This document shows positions 44,410 to 57,806 of a stretch of DNA of 64,000 nt, in pieces (the first letter of the stretch is position 1; each line of letters starts with the position of its first letter). The notes below the pieces were generated by a model. The model did no database searches, was not told the origin of the DNA, and worked only from the letters and a program-made list of their open reading frames with translations. Source of the DNA: Mesorhizobium onobrychidis (GTDB lineage Bacteria; Pseudomonadota; Alphaproteobacteria; Rhizobiales; Rhizobiaceae); NCBI RefSeq assembly GCF_024707545.1, contig NZ_CP062229.1, forward strand, positions 6,429,501 through 6,493,500, written 5' to 3'. A program made the position numbers and the translations under genes.

Positions 44410-45545
44410 ACGAGGCACTTCTTGCCCGGTATGACGCATCCCTGCGTGGGCTGGCGCGCAAGGACCGGCTGCGGACTCTTGCGCCGCGCGCCGGGCTCGA
44501 CTTCTCGTCGAACGACTATCTAGGACTTGCCACCTCCAAAAGACTTGGCGAAGCGGTTGCGGCGGCGATTGCGCGGGGAACGCCGGTCGGTGCTACCGGG
44601 TCGCGGCTGTTGCGGGGCAATGCACCGGAGCACGAGCAACTGGAGGCGGACGCGGCGACATTCTTCGGCGCCGAGCGCGCACTGTTCTTCGGCAACGGCT
44701 ACATCGCCAACTTCGCTCTGCTGACCGCGCTGCCGCAGAAGGGCGACCTTTTGATCCTCGACCGGCTCGCCCATGCCAGCATGCATGAGGGTGCGCAGGC
44801 CGGACGCGCCGAGTTCGTGCTGGCCGCGCACAACGAAGTCGATGCTGTCGAGGACGCGATCAAGCGCTGGCGCGCCGAAGGCGGCGCGGGGCGCGTGTGG
44901 ATCGTGGTCGAAAGCCTGTACAGCATGGATGGCGACCGCGCGCCGATGGAGAGCCTGGTCGCACTTGCCGATCGGCACGAGGCATTCCTCGTCGTCGACG
45001 AGGCGCACGCCACCGGCGTCTGGGGACTGGACGGCCGGGGGCTAGCCGCCGCTTTCGAGGGCCGCGACAACATCGTCGCGCTCCACACATGCGGCAAAGC
45101 GCTAGGCGCGTCCGGCGCACTCGTCACCGGCCCGCGAACACTGTGCGACTATCTCGTCAACCGTTGCCGGCCATTCATCTACGCCACCGCGCCATCGCCG
45201 CTGATGGCAGTCGCGGTGCGTGAAGCGCTCGCCATGCTGTCCGACGAGCCGATGCGCCGCGTTCAGCTGCAGGAACGCGTTGCCTTCGCGGGCCGCCAAT
45301 TGGCCGAGCGCTGCGGCGTGATGCCGAGCGGCTCGCAGATCCAGCCATTTGTCATCGGCGATAACGGGCGCACCATGGCGGTGGCGGCAGGACTGCAGGC
45401 CCGCGGCTTCGACATACGCGGCATTCGTCCGCCGACCGTGCCCGAGGGCACATCGCGGCTGCGCATCTCACTGACGCTCAACGTCGACGAAGCTGACGTT
45501 TCCGCCATGGTCGAGGCGCTCGCCGAGGTGTTGGCCACGGCATGA
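44406..45545 (+). CDS. bioF: 8-amino-7-oxononanoate synthase
   Basis: A 379-residue PLP enzyme (alpha-oxoamine synthase family) joining pimeloyl thioester and alanine. Seen: [64 protein letters not shown] and the PLP-lysine region [14 protein letters not shown]. It overlaps bioB and bioD by 4 bp each. It is homologous to the hemA product in this window but has a distinct substrate role given its place between bioB and bioD. Confidence 0.94.
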   Translation: MNEALLARYDASLRGLARKDRLRTLAPRAGLDFSSNDYLGLATSKRLGEAVAAAIARGTPVGATGSRLLRGNAPEHEQLEADAATFFGAERALFFGNGYIANFALLTALPQKGDLLILDRLAHASMHEGAQAGRAEFVLAAHNEVDAVEDAIKRWRAEGGAGRVWIVVESLYSMDGDRAPMESLVALADRHEAFLVVDEAHATGVWGLDGRGLAAAFEGRDNIVALHTCGKALGASGALVTGPRTLCDYLVNRCRPFIYATAPSPLMAVAVREALAMLSDEPMRRVQLQERVAFAGRQLAERCGVMPSGSQIQPFVIGDNGRTMAVAAGLQARGFDIRGIRPPTVPEGTSRLRISLTLNVDEADVSAMVEALAEVLATA

Positions 45546-46173
45546 CCAAGCGCATCGTCGTCACCGGAACAGACACCGGAATTGGCAAGACAGTATTTTC
45601 GGCTGGGCTCGCCGGCCTGCTCGACGGCTTCTACTGGAAGCCGGTGCAATCGGGCCTCGACGACGAGACCGACAGCGAGGTGGTTGCGCGGCTCGCCAGC
45701 CTGCCGCCAGGGCGCGTGCTGCCGGAAGTCTACCGCTTGAGCAAGCCGCTGTCGCCGCATCGTTCGGCCGAGATCGACGGCGTCGCAATCGAGGCGGCAA
45801 GGCTCTCGCTTCCAGTCTTGCCGGGTCCGCTCGTCATCGAAGGCGCCGGCGGCCTGATGGTGCCGCTCAACCGGCAGACAAAGTTCATCGACATATTCGC
45901 GCAGTGGCGGCTGCCGGTCATTCTGTGCGCCCGCACCGCGCTCGGCACGATCAACCACACCCTGCTGTCGATCGAGGCCCTGCGGGCCCGCTCAATCCCG
46001 ATCATCGGCCTCGCATTGGCGAGGAGGTGGCCGATACGCAAAGGACAATCGTGGAATTCAGCGGCGTGCCACAGCTCGGCAGGCTGCCGCTGCTCGATCC
46101 GCTGACGAACGAAACGCTGAGGGAAGCGATGGTTGCCGGCTTTGACCTTGCCTCGATTGCCGGAGGCGAATGA
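45542..46173 (+). pseudogene. bioD: Dethiobiotin synthetase, interrupted by a 4-nt deletion
   Basis: The first 157 or so codons are normal BioD: the P-loop [37 protein letters not shown] and [15 protein letters not shown], up to SIPIIGLA. The frame then shifts at 46015-46018, and the remainder ([33 protein letters not shown]) continues in another frame to the stop at 46173. Homologues read G-L-A-F-I-G-E here; the sequence fits loss of four bases between short direct ATT repeats. If real, dethiobiotin synthetase from this copy is inactive and would need another bioD. Confidence 0.85.
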
Positions 46174-47438
46174 TGTCGCAGTCTCAAGTCTGGCATCCGT
46201 TCACGCAGCACGCGCTTGAGCCGGCGATTCCAGAAATCGTGCTGACGGAGGGAGCCTATCTCCATAAAGCTGACGGCACGCGTATCCTGGACGCCATCTC
46301 TTCCTGGTGGGTCGTCACGCATGGCCACCGCCATCCCCGCATCATGAAGGCTATCGAGACGACCGCGTCGAGCCTCGACCAGATCATCTTTGCAGGCTTC
46401 ACGCATGAACCGGCCGAAGGCCTGGCCAGGGCGCTTGTCGGCCTCGCACCGCCCGGCCTCAACCGGGTGTTCTATTCCGACAGCGGCTCGACCTCGGTCG
46501 AAGTCGCGCTGAAGATGGCGCTTGGCTATTTTCGCAACATCGACGCGCCGCGCTCGCGCATCGTCGTCATGGAGCACAGCTACCATGGCGACACGATCGG
46601 CACGATGAGCGTCGGCGCCCGCGGCGTGTTTAACGCCGCCTACGAGCCCTTGCTGTTCGAGGTCGACACCATCCCCTTCCCGGCCGCCGGGCGCGAGCAG
46701 GAGACGCTGGATCGGTTCGAGGCCGTCTCCCGCGACCGGCACGCGGCCGCGCTGATCGTCGAGCCGCTCGTGCTCGGCGCCGGCGGCATGCTGATGTATC
46801 CGGCCTGGGTTGTCACCGAATTGAAGAAGATCGCCGAGACCTCCGGCACGCTGCTGATCGCCGATGAGGTGATGACCGGCTGGGGACGCACCGGAACCAT
46901 GTTCGCCTGCGAACAGGCATCGATCTCTCCTGATATCCTTTGCACCTCGAAAGGCTTGACCGGTGGCACCGTCCCGCTCGCGGCCACGCTCGCCACCGAT
47001 GCCATCTTCCAGGCCCACTATTCCGACGATCGGAAGAAGACTTTTTTCCACTCGAGTTCCTACACCGCCAATCCGATTGCCTGTGCGGCAGCACTTGCCA
47101 ATGTCGAGATCTGGCGCGACGAGCCGGTGACCGAGCGGATCGCGGCCTTGAGCGCGAAGCAGGCCGCCGGGCTTCAACGCTTTCGCCACAATCCCTACTT
47201 CACTGACAGCCGGACGACAGGCACCATCGCGGCCCTCGATCTGCGCACTGGCTCAGCCGGTTATCTGGCCGAGATCGGACCTAAACTGCGCGCATTCTTC
47301 CTCGAGCGCGGCCTGCTCGTGCGTCCGCTCGGCAATGTCCTGTATCTTCTGCCGCCCTATTGCATCACCAGCGACGAGTTGGACAGGCTCTATGACGCGA
47401 TCGAGGAGGCCGGCGAACGCTTCGGTTCGAGGCCATGA
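46173..47438 (+). CDS. bioA: Adenosylmethionine-8-amino-7-oxononanoate aminotransferase
   Basis: A 421-residue class III PLP aminotransferase making 7,8-diaminopelargonate. Motifs: [84 protein letters not shown] and the lysine region [21 protein letters not shown] lies 6 nt before the ATG at 46173; the preceding ATG at 46170 is possible. It overlaps bioZ by 4 bp. Confidence 0.95.
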   Translation: MSQSQVWHPFTQHALEPAIPEIVLTEGAYLHKADGTRILDAISSWWVVTHGHRHPRIMKAIETTASSLDQIIFAGFTHEPAEGLARALVGLAPPGLNRVFYSDSGSTSVEVALKMALGYFRNIDAPRSRIVVMEHSYHGDTIGTMSVGARGVFNAAYEPLLFEVDTIPFPAAGREQETLDRFEAVSRDRHAAALIVEPLVLGAGGMLMYPAWVVTELKKIAETSGTLLIADEVMTGWGRTGTMFACEQASISPDILCTSKGLTGGTVPLAATLATDAIFQAHYSDDRKKTFFHSSSYTANPIACAAALANVEIWRDEPVTERIAALSAKQAAGLQRFRHNPYFTDSRTTGTIAALDLRTGSAGYLAEIGPKLRAFFLERGLLVRPLGNVLYLLPPYCITSDELDRLYDAIEEAGERFGSRP

Positions 47439-48417
47439 GCAGATCGTCGCGCATTCTCGGGTTTGGCCATCATGCGCCGTCGCGCAAGGTCGAGAACCCG
47501 GAAATCGAAGATCGTCTCGGGCTTGAACCCGGCTGGATCGAGCGGCGGACCGGAATTCGTTCGCGCTTCTGGGCAGTGGACGAAGACACGCTGTCTGGTC
47601 TTGCCGCCTATGCCGGCGACATGGCGCTGGCGAACGCCGACGTCGACCGCAGGGACATCGGCCTGCTCCTGCTTGCCACCTCGACGCCCGACCACCTTCT
47701 GCCGCCAAGCGCGCCCCTGGTCGCACATCGGCTCGGACTGGGCCGCGCCGGTGCGATCGACCTGACCGGCGCCTGTGCCGGCTTCATCTATGCGCTTATG
47801 TTCGCGGACGGATTCACCCGGCTGCATGGCAAATCGGCCCTCGTCATTGCGCCAACATCCTCAGCCGTCGCATCAATCCGGCCGAACGCGCCAGCGCCGT
47901 ACTTTTTGCCGATGCCGCCGGCGCGGTGGTGATTGGTCCCGGCGACGACCCGGATCGCGGCATTCTCGGTGCTTCGGTGGATTCCGACGGCTCGCGCTAC
48001 GGGCTGATCCAAATACCCGCGGGCGGAAGCAACAAGCCGTTCCACGGCAACCTTGAGCTCGAGCAAACCCGGATGACGATCACCGACGGCCGTGAAGTGT
48101 TCAGCAAGGCCGTGGAGATGATGACTGCCTGCTCACAGGACGCACTCGCCGCAGCCCAAATGCGGCCACAGGACATCGATCGGTTTGTGCCGCATCAGGC
48201 CAATGCGCGCATTTTCGATGCGGTCGGGCGAAACCTCGGCATTGCGGATCACGCGATCGTCAAGATAATTGTCGAATACGGCAACTCTTCCGCCGCGACG
48301 ATTCCCCTGTCGCTGTCACTCGCCCATCGGACGGAGCCATTCCGACGTGGCGAGAAAATCCTTCTGGCGGCAGCGGGGGCGGGTCTCAGCGGCGGTGCTC
48401 TCGTCGTCGGAATTTAG
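47435..48417 (+). pseudogene. bioZ: BioZ (KAS III-like pimeloyl-precursor synthase), frameshifted
   Basis: A beta-ketoacyl-ACP synthase III homologue of the biotin-operon type. The first frame gives the N-terminal half with the active-site Cys in [19 protein letters not shown]. Near 47850 the frame breaks; the second half ([20 protein letters not shown], then [50 protein letters not shown]) lies in another frame and keeps the catalytic His and Asn. One missing G/C in GCGGCC restores a continuous protein of about 327 aa. Both halves are otherwise clean, so the event is recent or a sequence error. Confidence 0.85.
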
Positions 48418-48463
48418 CGCGGCGGCCGGCCGCGCGCACAATGGTGGATAGGACAAAGGATCA

Positions 48464-48917
48464 ATGCGAAAAATAGTGGCCGGCAAGCTGCACGGCATCC
48501 ACGTCACCGAAGCGAACCTCAACTACCATGGTTCGATAACGCTGGATCCTGACCACTGCGAGGCAGCCGGGATCCTGCCATGGAATTCGTGGAGATATGG
48601 AACAAGAACTCCGGTGCGCGGATTTCGACCTATGTCATTCTCGGCGAGCGCGGCTCACGATGCTGCATCCTCAACGGGGCGGCCGCCCGCACCTGCCAGC
48701 CCGGCGACCAGATCATTGTCTGCAACTCCATCTACCTGGATGAAGCGCAGATTACCTCGCTGAAGCCGCGGATCGTCACTTTCGACCAGGATAACCACAT
48801 ACGTGACCGCCTGAGCTACTCGGTCGATCTCGACGCACATGGCCGATATACAGTTTCTCCATCCTTGACGAGGCGAATGCCGCTTTGGCCATTCCTGCCC
48901 TGGTCTCCGGCGCGTGA
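48464..48917 (+). pseudogene. panD: Aspartate 1-decarboxylase precursor with two frameshifts
   Basis: PanD makes beta-alanine for pantothenate. The N-terminus [20 protein letters not shown] with the self-cleavage site Y-H-G-S-I-T-L-D is intact up to GILP; the frame then breaks at about 48579 (one base missing). It resumes as [20 protein letters not shown]...[12 protein letters not shown] second break (an extra TC at 48854-48859) separates the last part, SILDEANAALAIPALVSGA, which ends at the TGA 48915-48917. With both indels corrected the protein is about 150 aa, the family length. The start has AGGACAAAGGA upstream. Confidence 0.85.
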
Positions 48918-48982
48918 TCCGACGTATGCGCGAGCTTTCTCGGCTTGATCGGCCGTCGATTACCGCCACGACCCGAATGCGC

Positions 48983-49011
48983 TTGACAAGATAGCGCCGG
49001 CCCGTTCAATT
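48983..49011 (+). promoter_or_regulatory. Probable thiC promoter
   Basis: TTGACA (48983-48988), a 17-bp spacer and TCAATT (49006-49011) lie just ahead of the riboswitch aptamer, the expected layout for a sigma-70-type promoter making a leader of about 215 nt. Confidence 0.5.
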
Positions 49012-49021
49012 CCAAGCATTC

Positions 49022-52068
<3,047 letters not shown>

Positions 52069-52235
52069 GGTTGCCGCCGCCACGCTGGCCGAACTGCTTG
52101 CCGCACTCGACTATGACGGCGATTGGCTGGCGACGGCCGTCAACAGCGACGTCGTGCACAAAGCCAGGCGGGCGGAGTTCCAGTTGAGCGACGGCGATCG
52201 GATCGAAATCCTCTCGCCCATGCAGGGAGGCTAGC

Positions 52236-53009
52236 ATGTTCGAACTTTTCGGAACGTCGCTTCCGTCGCGGCTGCTTCTCGGCACCGCTCAATATCCTTC
52301 TCCAGCTATCCTTGCCGATGCGGTCAAGGCGTCCGGAACGTCGGTGGTGACCGTCTCCTTGCGGCGTGAAATGGCAGGCGGCAGGGCTGGCGAAAAATTC
52401 TGGTCGCTTATCCGCTCGCTCGGCATGAGAATCCTGCCCAACACTGCGGGCTGCCACTCCGTTAAGGAAGCGGTCACCACCGCAAAGATGGCGCGCGAAG
52501 TGTTTGGCACGAGCTGGATCAAGCTCGAAGTGATCGGCAACCACGACACGCTGCAACCGGACGTGTTCGGCCTGGTCGAAGCCGCCCGTATCCTGTGCGA
52601 GGACGGCTTTTCGGTATTCCCCTACACCACCGACGATCTCGTCGTCGCCGAGCGGTTGCTGGAAGCCGGATGCAGGGTGCTCATGCCCTGGTGCGCGCCG
52701 ATCGGTTCCGCTCTCGGACCGGTCAACATGACGGCGCTGCGCTCTATGCGCGGACATTTCCCTGGCGTCCCGCTGATCGTGGATGCAGGCCTCGGGCGAC
52801 CGTCGCACGCGGCAACGGTCCTGGAGCTAGGCTTTGATGCTGTGCTCCTGAACACGGCAGTCGCCAGGGCGGGCGATCCGGTCGGCATGGCGCGCGCATT
52901 CGGCAAGGCAGTCGATGCCGGCCGTGAAGCCTTCCTTTCCGGAATGCTCGAACCGCGCGACGTCGCCGTGCCATCGACGCCGACCATCGGCAGGGCAGTT
53001 TTTTCATGA
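52236..53009 (+). CDS. thiG: Thiazole synthase ThiG
   Basis: A 257-residue TIM-barrel enzyme building the thiazole phosphate from deoxyxylulose phosphate, the ThiS sulfur and the ThiO product. Family segments: [39 protein letters not shown], the Schiff-base lysine in [34 protein letters not shown] and [16 protein letters not shown]. 1-bp spacing after thiS and 4-bp overlap with thiE. Confidence 0.96.
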   Translation: MFELFGTSLPSRLLLGTAQYPSPAILADAVKASGTSVVTVSLRREMAGGRAGEKFWSLIRSLGMRILPNTAGCHSVKEAVTTAKMAREVFGTSWIKLEVIGNHDTLQPDVFGLVEAARILCEDGFSVFPYTTDDLVVAERLLEAGCRVLMPWCAPIGSALGPVNMTALRSMRGHFPGVPLIVDAGLGRPSHAATVLELGFDAVLLNTAVARAGDPVGMARAFGKAVDAGREAFLSGMLEPRDVAVPSTPTIGRAVFS

Positions 53010-53611
53010 AGCTTGATCCCTTCTACCTGATCGTCGACAGCGCCGCCTGGATCGAGCGATTGGCGCCGCTCGGCGTCAGGCTGGTGCAGCTTCGCGTCAA
53101 GAACCTGAACGAGGCTGCGCTGCGCGCCGAAATCCGGAAGGCAAAGGCCTTGTGCGCCGAGCACCAGTGCCAGCTCATCGTCAACGACCATTGGGGCCCG
53201 GCAATCGAGGAAGGCTGCGAGTTCGTTCATCTCGGCCAGGAGGATTTGCAGGCTGCCGACCTCGCACAGATACGGGCAGCCGGCTTGAGGCTGGGGGTTA
53301 GCACGCATGATCATCTGGAATTGGAGACGGGTTTGGCCGCCAAGCCCGACTACATCGCACTCGGGCCGGTCTATGCCACCATTCTGAAGAAGATGAAATG
53401 GGCGCCGCAAGGGCTCGAACGTATCAGCGAGTGGAAACACCGGGTGGCGCCGATCCCATTGGTCGCCATTGGCGGCCTCAATCCCGACCGGCTCGACGGT
53501 GTCTTTGCGGCTGGTGCGGACAGCGCGGCGGTGGTGACCGACATCACGCTCAACGACGACCCCGAAGCGCGCACGCGGGAATGGATCGAAAAGACTGACC
53601 AATGGCGCTGA
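53006..53611 (+). CDS. thiE: Thiamine-phosphate synthase ThiE
   Basis: A 201-residue TIM-barrel enzyme that couples the pyrimidine diphosphate and thiazole phosphate to thiamine phosphate. Typical parts: [36 protein letters not shown], the [12 protein letters not shown] region, [30 protein letters not shown] and [20 protein letters not shown]. It overlaps thiD by 10 bp. An alternative TenI-like role is unlikely given the complete operon. Confidence 0.92.
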   Translation: MKLDPFYLIVDSAAWIERLAPLGVRLVQLRVKNLNEAALRAEIRKAKALCAEHQCQLIVNDHWGPAIEEGCEFVHLGQEDLQAADLAQIRAAGLRLGVSTHDHLELETGLAAKPDYIALGPVYATILKKMKWAPQGLERISEWKHRVAPIPLVAIGGLNPDRLDGVFAAGADSAAVVTDITLNDDPEARTREWIEKTDQWR

Positions 53612-54399
53612 AGCGAGAACCGCATGTGCTTGTCGTTGGCGGGTCGGACCCTAGCGGCGGCGCCGGAATTGCCCGCGACGTCGAGACGATCTCGTCCCTT
53701 GGCGTGCGTACCTGCCTTGCTGTTACAGCGCTAACGGTTCAGACGCACGAAACCGTCGTGGAAATCCATCCTTTGCAGCCCGATCTTGTGGTCGATCAGA
53801 TGCGCGCTGCGCTGCAGGCAAACGAGGTGGCGGCCATCAAGATCGGCATGCTCGCAACGGCCGACATCATCATTGCCGTTGCCGCCGTGCTGCGCGAAAA
53901 TCCTCAGGTGCCAACAGTGCTCGACCCGGTACTGGCCTCCACGTCAGGCCGGGCGCTGCTGGAAACAGGCGCCATCGCCGTCATGAAGCGTGCTCTGATG
54001 CCGCTTTGCCGTCTCGTCACACCCAATTTCATCGAACTGGCGCTCCTTGCCGGCTCAGAACTGACGGGGGATGAGGACGGCGCAGTATTGCAAGGCCAGG
54101 AATTGCTGGTCGCCGACGCACAGGCCCTGCTGATCAAGGGCGGCCACGCATCGGGACCTCGATCAACCGATATTCTGTTGCGCTCCGATCAAGAACCAAT
54201 CCACTTCGACTCGCCACGCCTTGCCGCATCGATGCGCGGGACGGGTTGCATGCTGGCCAGCGCGATCGCGGCGCATCTGGCAAAGGCGAGCCCACTCGAA
54301 AACAGCGTGCGCAAAGGCAAGGTGTTTGTTTTCGAGAGGCTTCAGAAGCAAGCAGCCAATGACAGTGGCTTTTATGCCCAAGTTGAACTGCCCGTCTGA
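53602..54399 (+). CDS. thiD: Hydroxymethylpyrimidine/phosphomethylpyrimidine kinase ThiD
   Basis: A 265-residue ribokinase-fold kinase that phosphorylates HMP and HMP-P. Motifs: VLVVGGSDPSGGAGIARDVETIS near the start, LGVRTCLAVTALTVQ, IKIGMLATADIIIAVAAVL, VLDPVLASTSGRALLE, LLIKGGHASGP, and the catalytic MRGTGCMLASAIAAHLAKA. Last gene of the thiamine operon; site B follows 155 bp after its stop, with no strong hairpin between. Confidence 0.95.
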   Translation: MALKREPHVLVVGGSDPSGGAGIARDVETISSLGVRTCLAVTALTVQTHETVVEIHPLQPDLVVDQMRAALQANEVAAIKIGMLATADIIIAVAAVLRENPQVPTVLDPVLASTSGRALLETGAIAVMKRALMPLCRLVTPNFIELALLAGSELTGDEDGAVLQGQELLVADAQALLIKGGHASGPRSTDILLRSDQEPIHFDSPRLAASMRGTGCMLASAIAAHLAKASPLENSVRKGKVFVFERLQKQAANDSGFYAQVELPV

Positions 54400-54554
54400 G
54401 AGGGCGCCCGACTTTCGACACCTCAACCTTTGAATGGCTGTCATGACGCGAAGCAGACCCGCCGATTTGCACGCGGAGGAAATGGCCGCCGGCATCTGAC
54501 GTGCGCCAAAAACTGAAATCACAGGGGCTGCCGTTCTACGCTGCGGCCTCCCCT

Positions 54555-54791
54555 ATTCCCACTCGATTGTTCGCATCGGGCCTAATGAGTTGATTTGTCG
54601 TCGCGAAAAATTTTTCCGCCTTGAAAACTCCCGTCGCCCGAACCGTCAGATGCGCATGGCTTTTGAATTCAAAGAGGAATTTGATCGCTCCAGAAAATCT
54701 CCGCTTTCAGCGACTATCAATATCGATCGGTCCACTTTTCTCGAATCCACTGGCAACGCCGCACCGCCGACATAGCCGAAGACTACCGTCA
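54555..54791. mobile_element. Attachment-like site B: second 3'-guaA-type core plus flanking arm
   Basis: ATTCCCACTCGATTGTT (54555-54571) is identical to site A and in the same orientation, 16.1 kb away. The minus strand again reads T-I-E-W-E and a stop (TAG here). The following about 230 bp resemble the flank of site A, for example GGCTTTTGAATTCA, CGCTTTCAGCGACTATC and GATCGGTC, and end with TACCGTCA (54784-54791), 229 bp from the core against 227 bp in site A. Confidence 0.6.
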
Positions 54792-54885
54792 GCAGCGCTA
54801 AGGATCGACCGCGATGTCGCTCGGAGCGATCGCAGCTCGGCTTCCGACCGGATTACGGCAAGCGTCGCCGGCGACCTGCCGCGCG

Positions 54886-55782
54886 TCAGTCGCGCGATAC
54901 GGACAGTCCCGCGAGAAGCGGCGCGTACGCGGCGAGCCTGCGGGATACGAACTCGGTGAAGAGCCGCACGCGCTTCGTCTTGCGTGTCTCCCCCTGTGTG
55001 AGAAGCCAGAGCGTTCCGTGCATGTGCAGGTCGGTGCCTGGCACCCTCACCAGCAGGGGGTCGGCATCTCCGACGAAGCACGGCAGTGTCGTCATCCCGA
55101 GCCCTTGCCGTACTGCAACGATCTGCGCCTCGCCGTCTGTGGTCCTGAACGGAACCCCTGTGGTACGAACCTCACCCTCGCGGACCCAGTCCGGGATGCC
55201 ATGAATGCTTATGACGATCCACCGGATGGGATCCGGCGCACCCGCATGCCACGCGGCCAGTCGATCGCGAGACATGTAGACACCGCTGAACAGATCCGGT
55301 CCCTTCAGGCCGTGAAGATTGAGCGGCAGGGTTTTGCGGTCGTAAACGACGCGGATCGCGACATCGGCCTCTCGGTTGGTCAGATTTGCCAGCTCGCCGG
55401 ACGACACGATCTCCATCTCGATGTCCGGATGCAGAAGCGCGAAATCGGCGAGGTCCGGCATGAGCAGGTGTGTCGCAAGGGTTGGAGCCAACGTCACCCG
55501 CAGAAGCCCGCGCACGCTCTGGTCGCGACCGAAGACGCGCGTCTCCAGCTGGTGCGACGACGCTTCCATCTGGTTCGCGAGCTCGAGAACCTCCTCGCCC
55601 GCAGCCGTCAGGCGGTAGCCCGAAGGCACCTTTTCGAACATCTGCGCCCCGAGGCGTTCCTCGAGCTGTGCGATGCGTCGCAGCACGGTCGAGTGATACA
55701 CCCCGAGGCCCTCGGCGGCAGCCCGCACTGAGCCTCCGCGCGCCACGGCAAGAAAGTAGCGAATGTCATCCCAGTCGATCAT
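54886..55782 (-). CDS. LysR-family transcriptional regulator
   Basis: A 298-residue LysR protein. The N-terminal helix-turn-helix is MIDWDDIRYFLAVARGGSVR with AEGLGVYHSTVLRRIAQLEE; the rest is the substrate-binding domain (MPDLADFALLHPDIEMEIVS, READVAIRVVYD, VRQGLGMTTLPCFVGDADP). I place the start at the ATG 55782; longer frames add an unlike lead. It is divergent from the SDR/reductase genes 270 bp away and probably regulates them. It belongs to the LysR subset in which the HTH starts straight after Met-Ile/Asp-Trp. Confidence 0.93.
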   Translation of the reverse strand: MIDWDDIRYFLAVARGGSVRAAAEGLGVYHSTVLRRIAQLEERLGAQMFEKVPSGYRLTAAGEEVLELANQMEASSHQLETRVFGRDQSVRGLLRVTLAPTLATHLLMPDLADFALLHPDIEMEIVSSGELANLTNREADVAIRVVYDRKTLPLNLHGLKGPDLFSGVYMSRDRLAAWHAGAPDPIRWIVISIHGIPDWVREGEVRTTGVPFRTTDGEAQIVAVRQGLGMTTLPCFVGDADPLLVRVPGTDLHMHGTLWLLTQGETRKTKRVRLFTEFVSRRLAAYAPLLAGLSVSRD

Positions 55783-56053
55783 GGTGCAATCTTGCACCGC
55801 GCGGTGCGCCTTCCAAAGCCCGTATCTAACGCATCGTACCGCAGTACGGGCGGTCATCATAGCTTATGTCGACGAGCGCGGCCCAATTCCGAACGGCGGA
55901 CACCGATCGTCGCGGCTGGCGTCAGTCGTCCAGCCGGATCGATTTTGCACCACCGATGTGCGCGCTTCCGCACTCAACGCCTGACTCCGGCGGACCTATT
56001 TCGAGGGTGTCTCGGAGGCAGATGCTGTCCCGACAACACGAAAAGGAGAAGTC

Positions 56054-56787
56054 ATGGGAAAGCTTGAGGGTAAGGTTGCAGTCATCACGGGTGGATCGAG
56101 CGGCATGGCGCTGGCGAGCGCCAAGCGGTTCGTTGAAGAAGGCGCCTATGTTTTCATCACGGGCCGGAGACAGGAGGCGCTGGACGAGGCCGTCAAGCTG
56201 ATCGGCCGGAACGTGACCGGCGTGCGCGGCGACGCGGCCAATCTCGACGACCTCGACCGCCTGTTCGATACAGTCAAGCGGGAAAAGGGCAAGATCTCGT
56301 CCTGTACGCGAGCGCCGGCACGGGCGAAGCCGTCCCACTGGGCGAGATTACCGAGCAGCACTTCGATGCGGCCTTCGGCCTGAATGCGCGCGGCACGCTC
56401 TTTACGGTTCAGAAGGCGTTGCCGCTGTTCAGCGATGGCGGATCGATCTTCATGACCGGGTCAGTTGCTTCGATCAAAGGTTTTCCTGGTTACAGCGTTT
56501 ATGCGGCGAGCAAGGCGACGTTGCACGCATTCGCACGCGGTTGGCTCAATGAGCTGAAGGGCAGGAATATCCGGGTGAACGTGCTGCACCCGGGGCCGAT
56601 CGCCACACCGATGCAGGACCAAGTCCTCACCGAGGAGGCGAAGCAGATGTTCGAATCCCTGATCCCGCGGGGAAAGATGGGTCGTCCTGAGGAAATTGCA
56701 GCGGCCGCGCTGTTTCTTGCTTCAGACGATTCGAGCTTCGTGAATGGGGTGGAATTGTCTGTCGACGGCGGCTTCTCGGCCATCTGA
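56054..56787 (+). pseudogene. Short-chain dehydrogenase/reductase, frameshifted
   Basis: The N-terminal Rossmann part is classic: [20 protein letters not shown] with the TGxxxGxA/G pattern. After VKREKGKI the frame breaks at about 56291-56296; one missing base restores [20 protein letters not shown]. The other frame then runs clean to 56787 with the catalytic set Ser in MTGSVASIKG and Y-x3-K in YSVYAASKATLHAF, and VNGVELSVDGGFSAI at the end. Corrected length is about 244 aa. RBS AAAAGGAGAA. Recently inactivated or a sequence error. Confidence 0.85.
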
Positions 56788-56939
56788 AATCGGGCCGGAT
56801 CGGGGAAGCGGCTGGCCGTCCGGCCGCGTGGAGGTCGTTCACGGCGGGACGCCTACGCGAACGTCGCCACGCAGCGAAACGGATACCCAGCGCCGATGAA
56901 GGCCGGGGAATCAATATCAACACGGATCGGAGAAATATT

Positions 56940-57542
56940 ATGAGCTATGCGATTATAGGATTCGGTGCGGTAGGCCAGGCCCTCGCCCGCGCCTTCGCCC
57001 GTAAAGACATCGACGTGACCGTCGCGAGCCGCCGACCGCCCGAGGCGTTGGCGCCGCAGGCTCGGGCGATTGGACCCACGGTCGTCGCCAAGTCGCTGCG
57101 GGATGCAGTCGAGGCCGACACGATCATCCTGGCGGTCCCGTTCTGGGAGCACCGCGAGGTGGCGAAGGCCCTGCCGAGCTGGGAAGGCAAGACAGTCATC
57201 GACGCGACGAACACGTTTGGAGTTCTCCCTGAAGAGCTGGACGGCCTCCCGTCCTCCGCCTTCGTCGCCAAGGCGTTCACCGGCGCCAAGCTCGTGAAAG
57301 GTTTCAATCACCTGGTTGCGGCCACCCTGGCTGCCGATCCGATCGTCGAGGGCGGGCACCGGGTCGTCTTTCTGTCGAGCGACGACGAGGACGCGATCGC
57401 TCCCGTGGCGGCCTTGGCCAAACAACTTGGGTTCGCACCCGTCAATCTGGGAAAGCTCAACGAGGGTGGCGCGCTGGTGCACGCACGCGGCCGCACTTGG
57501 GGTCAGCTCATCTTCCAGGATTTGTTCAAGAAGGAGCAGTAA
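56940..57542 (+). CDS. NADP-binding oxidoreductase, F420-dependent NADP reductase-like
   Basis: A 200-residue protein with one N-terminal Rossmann domain (MSYAIIGFGAVGQALARAFA, then the RRP after strand 2 typical of NADP specificity). It continues TIILAVPFWEHREVAKALPS and KAFTGAKLVKGFNHLVAATL, matching small F420H2:NADP oxidoreductase-like proteins (COG2085). The F420 assignment is by family only; rhizobia do not normally use F420, so another hydride partner is likely. It follows the SDR gene and is probably controlled with it by the LysR regulator. Confidence 0.85.
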   Translation: MSYAIIGFGAVGQALARAFARKDIDVTVASRRPPEALAPQARAIGPTVVAKSLRDAVEADTIILAVPFWEHREVAKALPSWEGKTVIDATNTFGVLPEELDGLPSSAFVAKAFTGAKLVKGFNHLVAATLAADPIVEGGHRVVFLSSDDEDAIAPVAALAKQLGFAPVNLGKLNEGGALVHARGRTWGQLIFQDLFKKEQ

Positions 57543-57806
57543 TCGATCTACGACCGTGTGATCGACGCCGAGAACTGGTCGCGCGCGCTAACTTCTTCGA
57601 GCAGCGCGCGACCGAATATTTGAAGGCCACAAAGTCGCGAAGGTTGGGGTGGGCCTGACGGCGTATGGGCGCCGTTCGAAGAGCGGGGAGACGCCCGACA
57701 GAGCGGCAGATCTGCGGGTCGCCTAGAATCTATCGACTGCTATCGATGGCCAGGATTCGCTCGAGCGTCCTCTGCTATCCGGTACTACTCCACGGTACTC
57801 CCCTTC

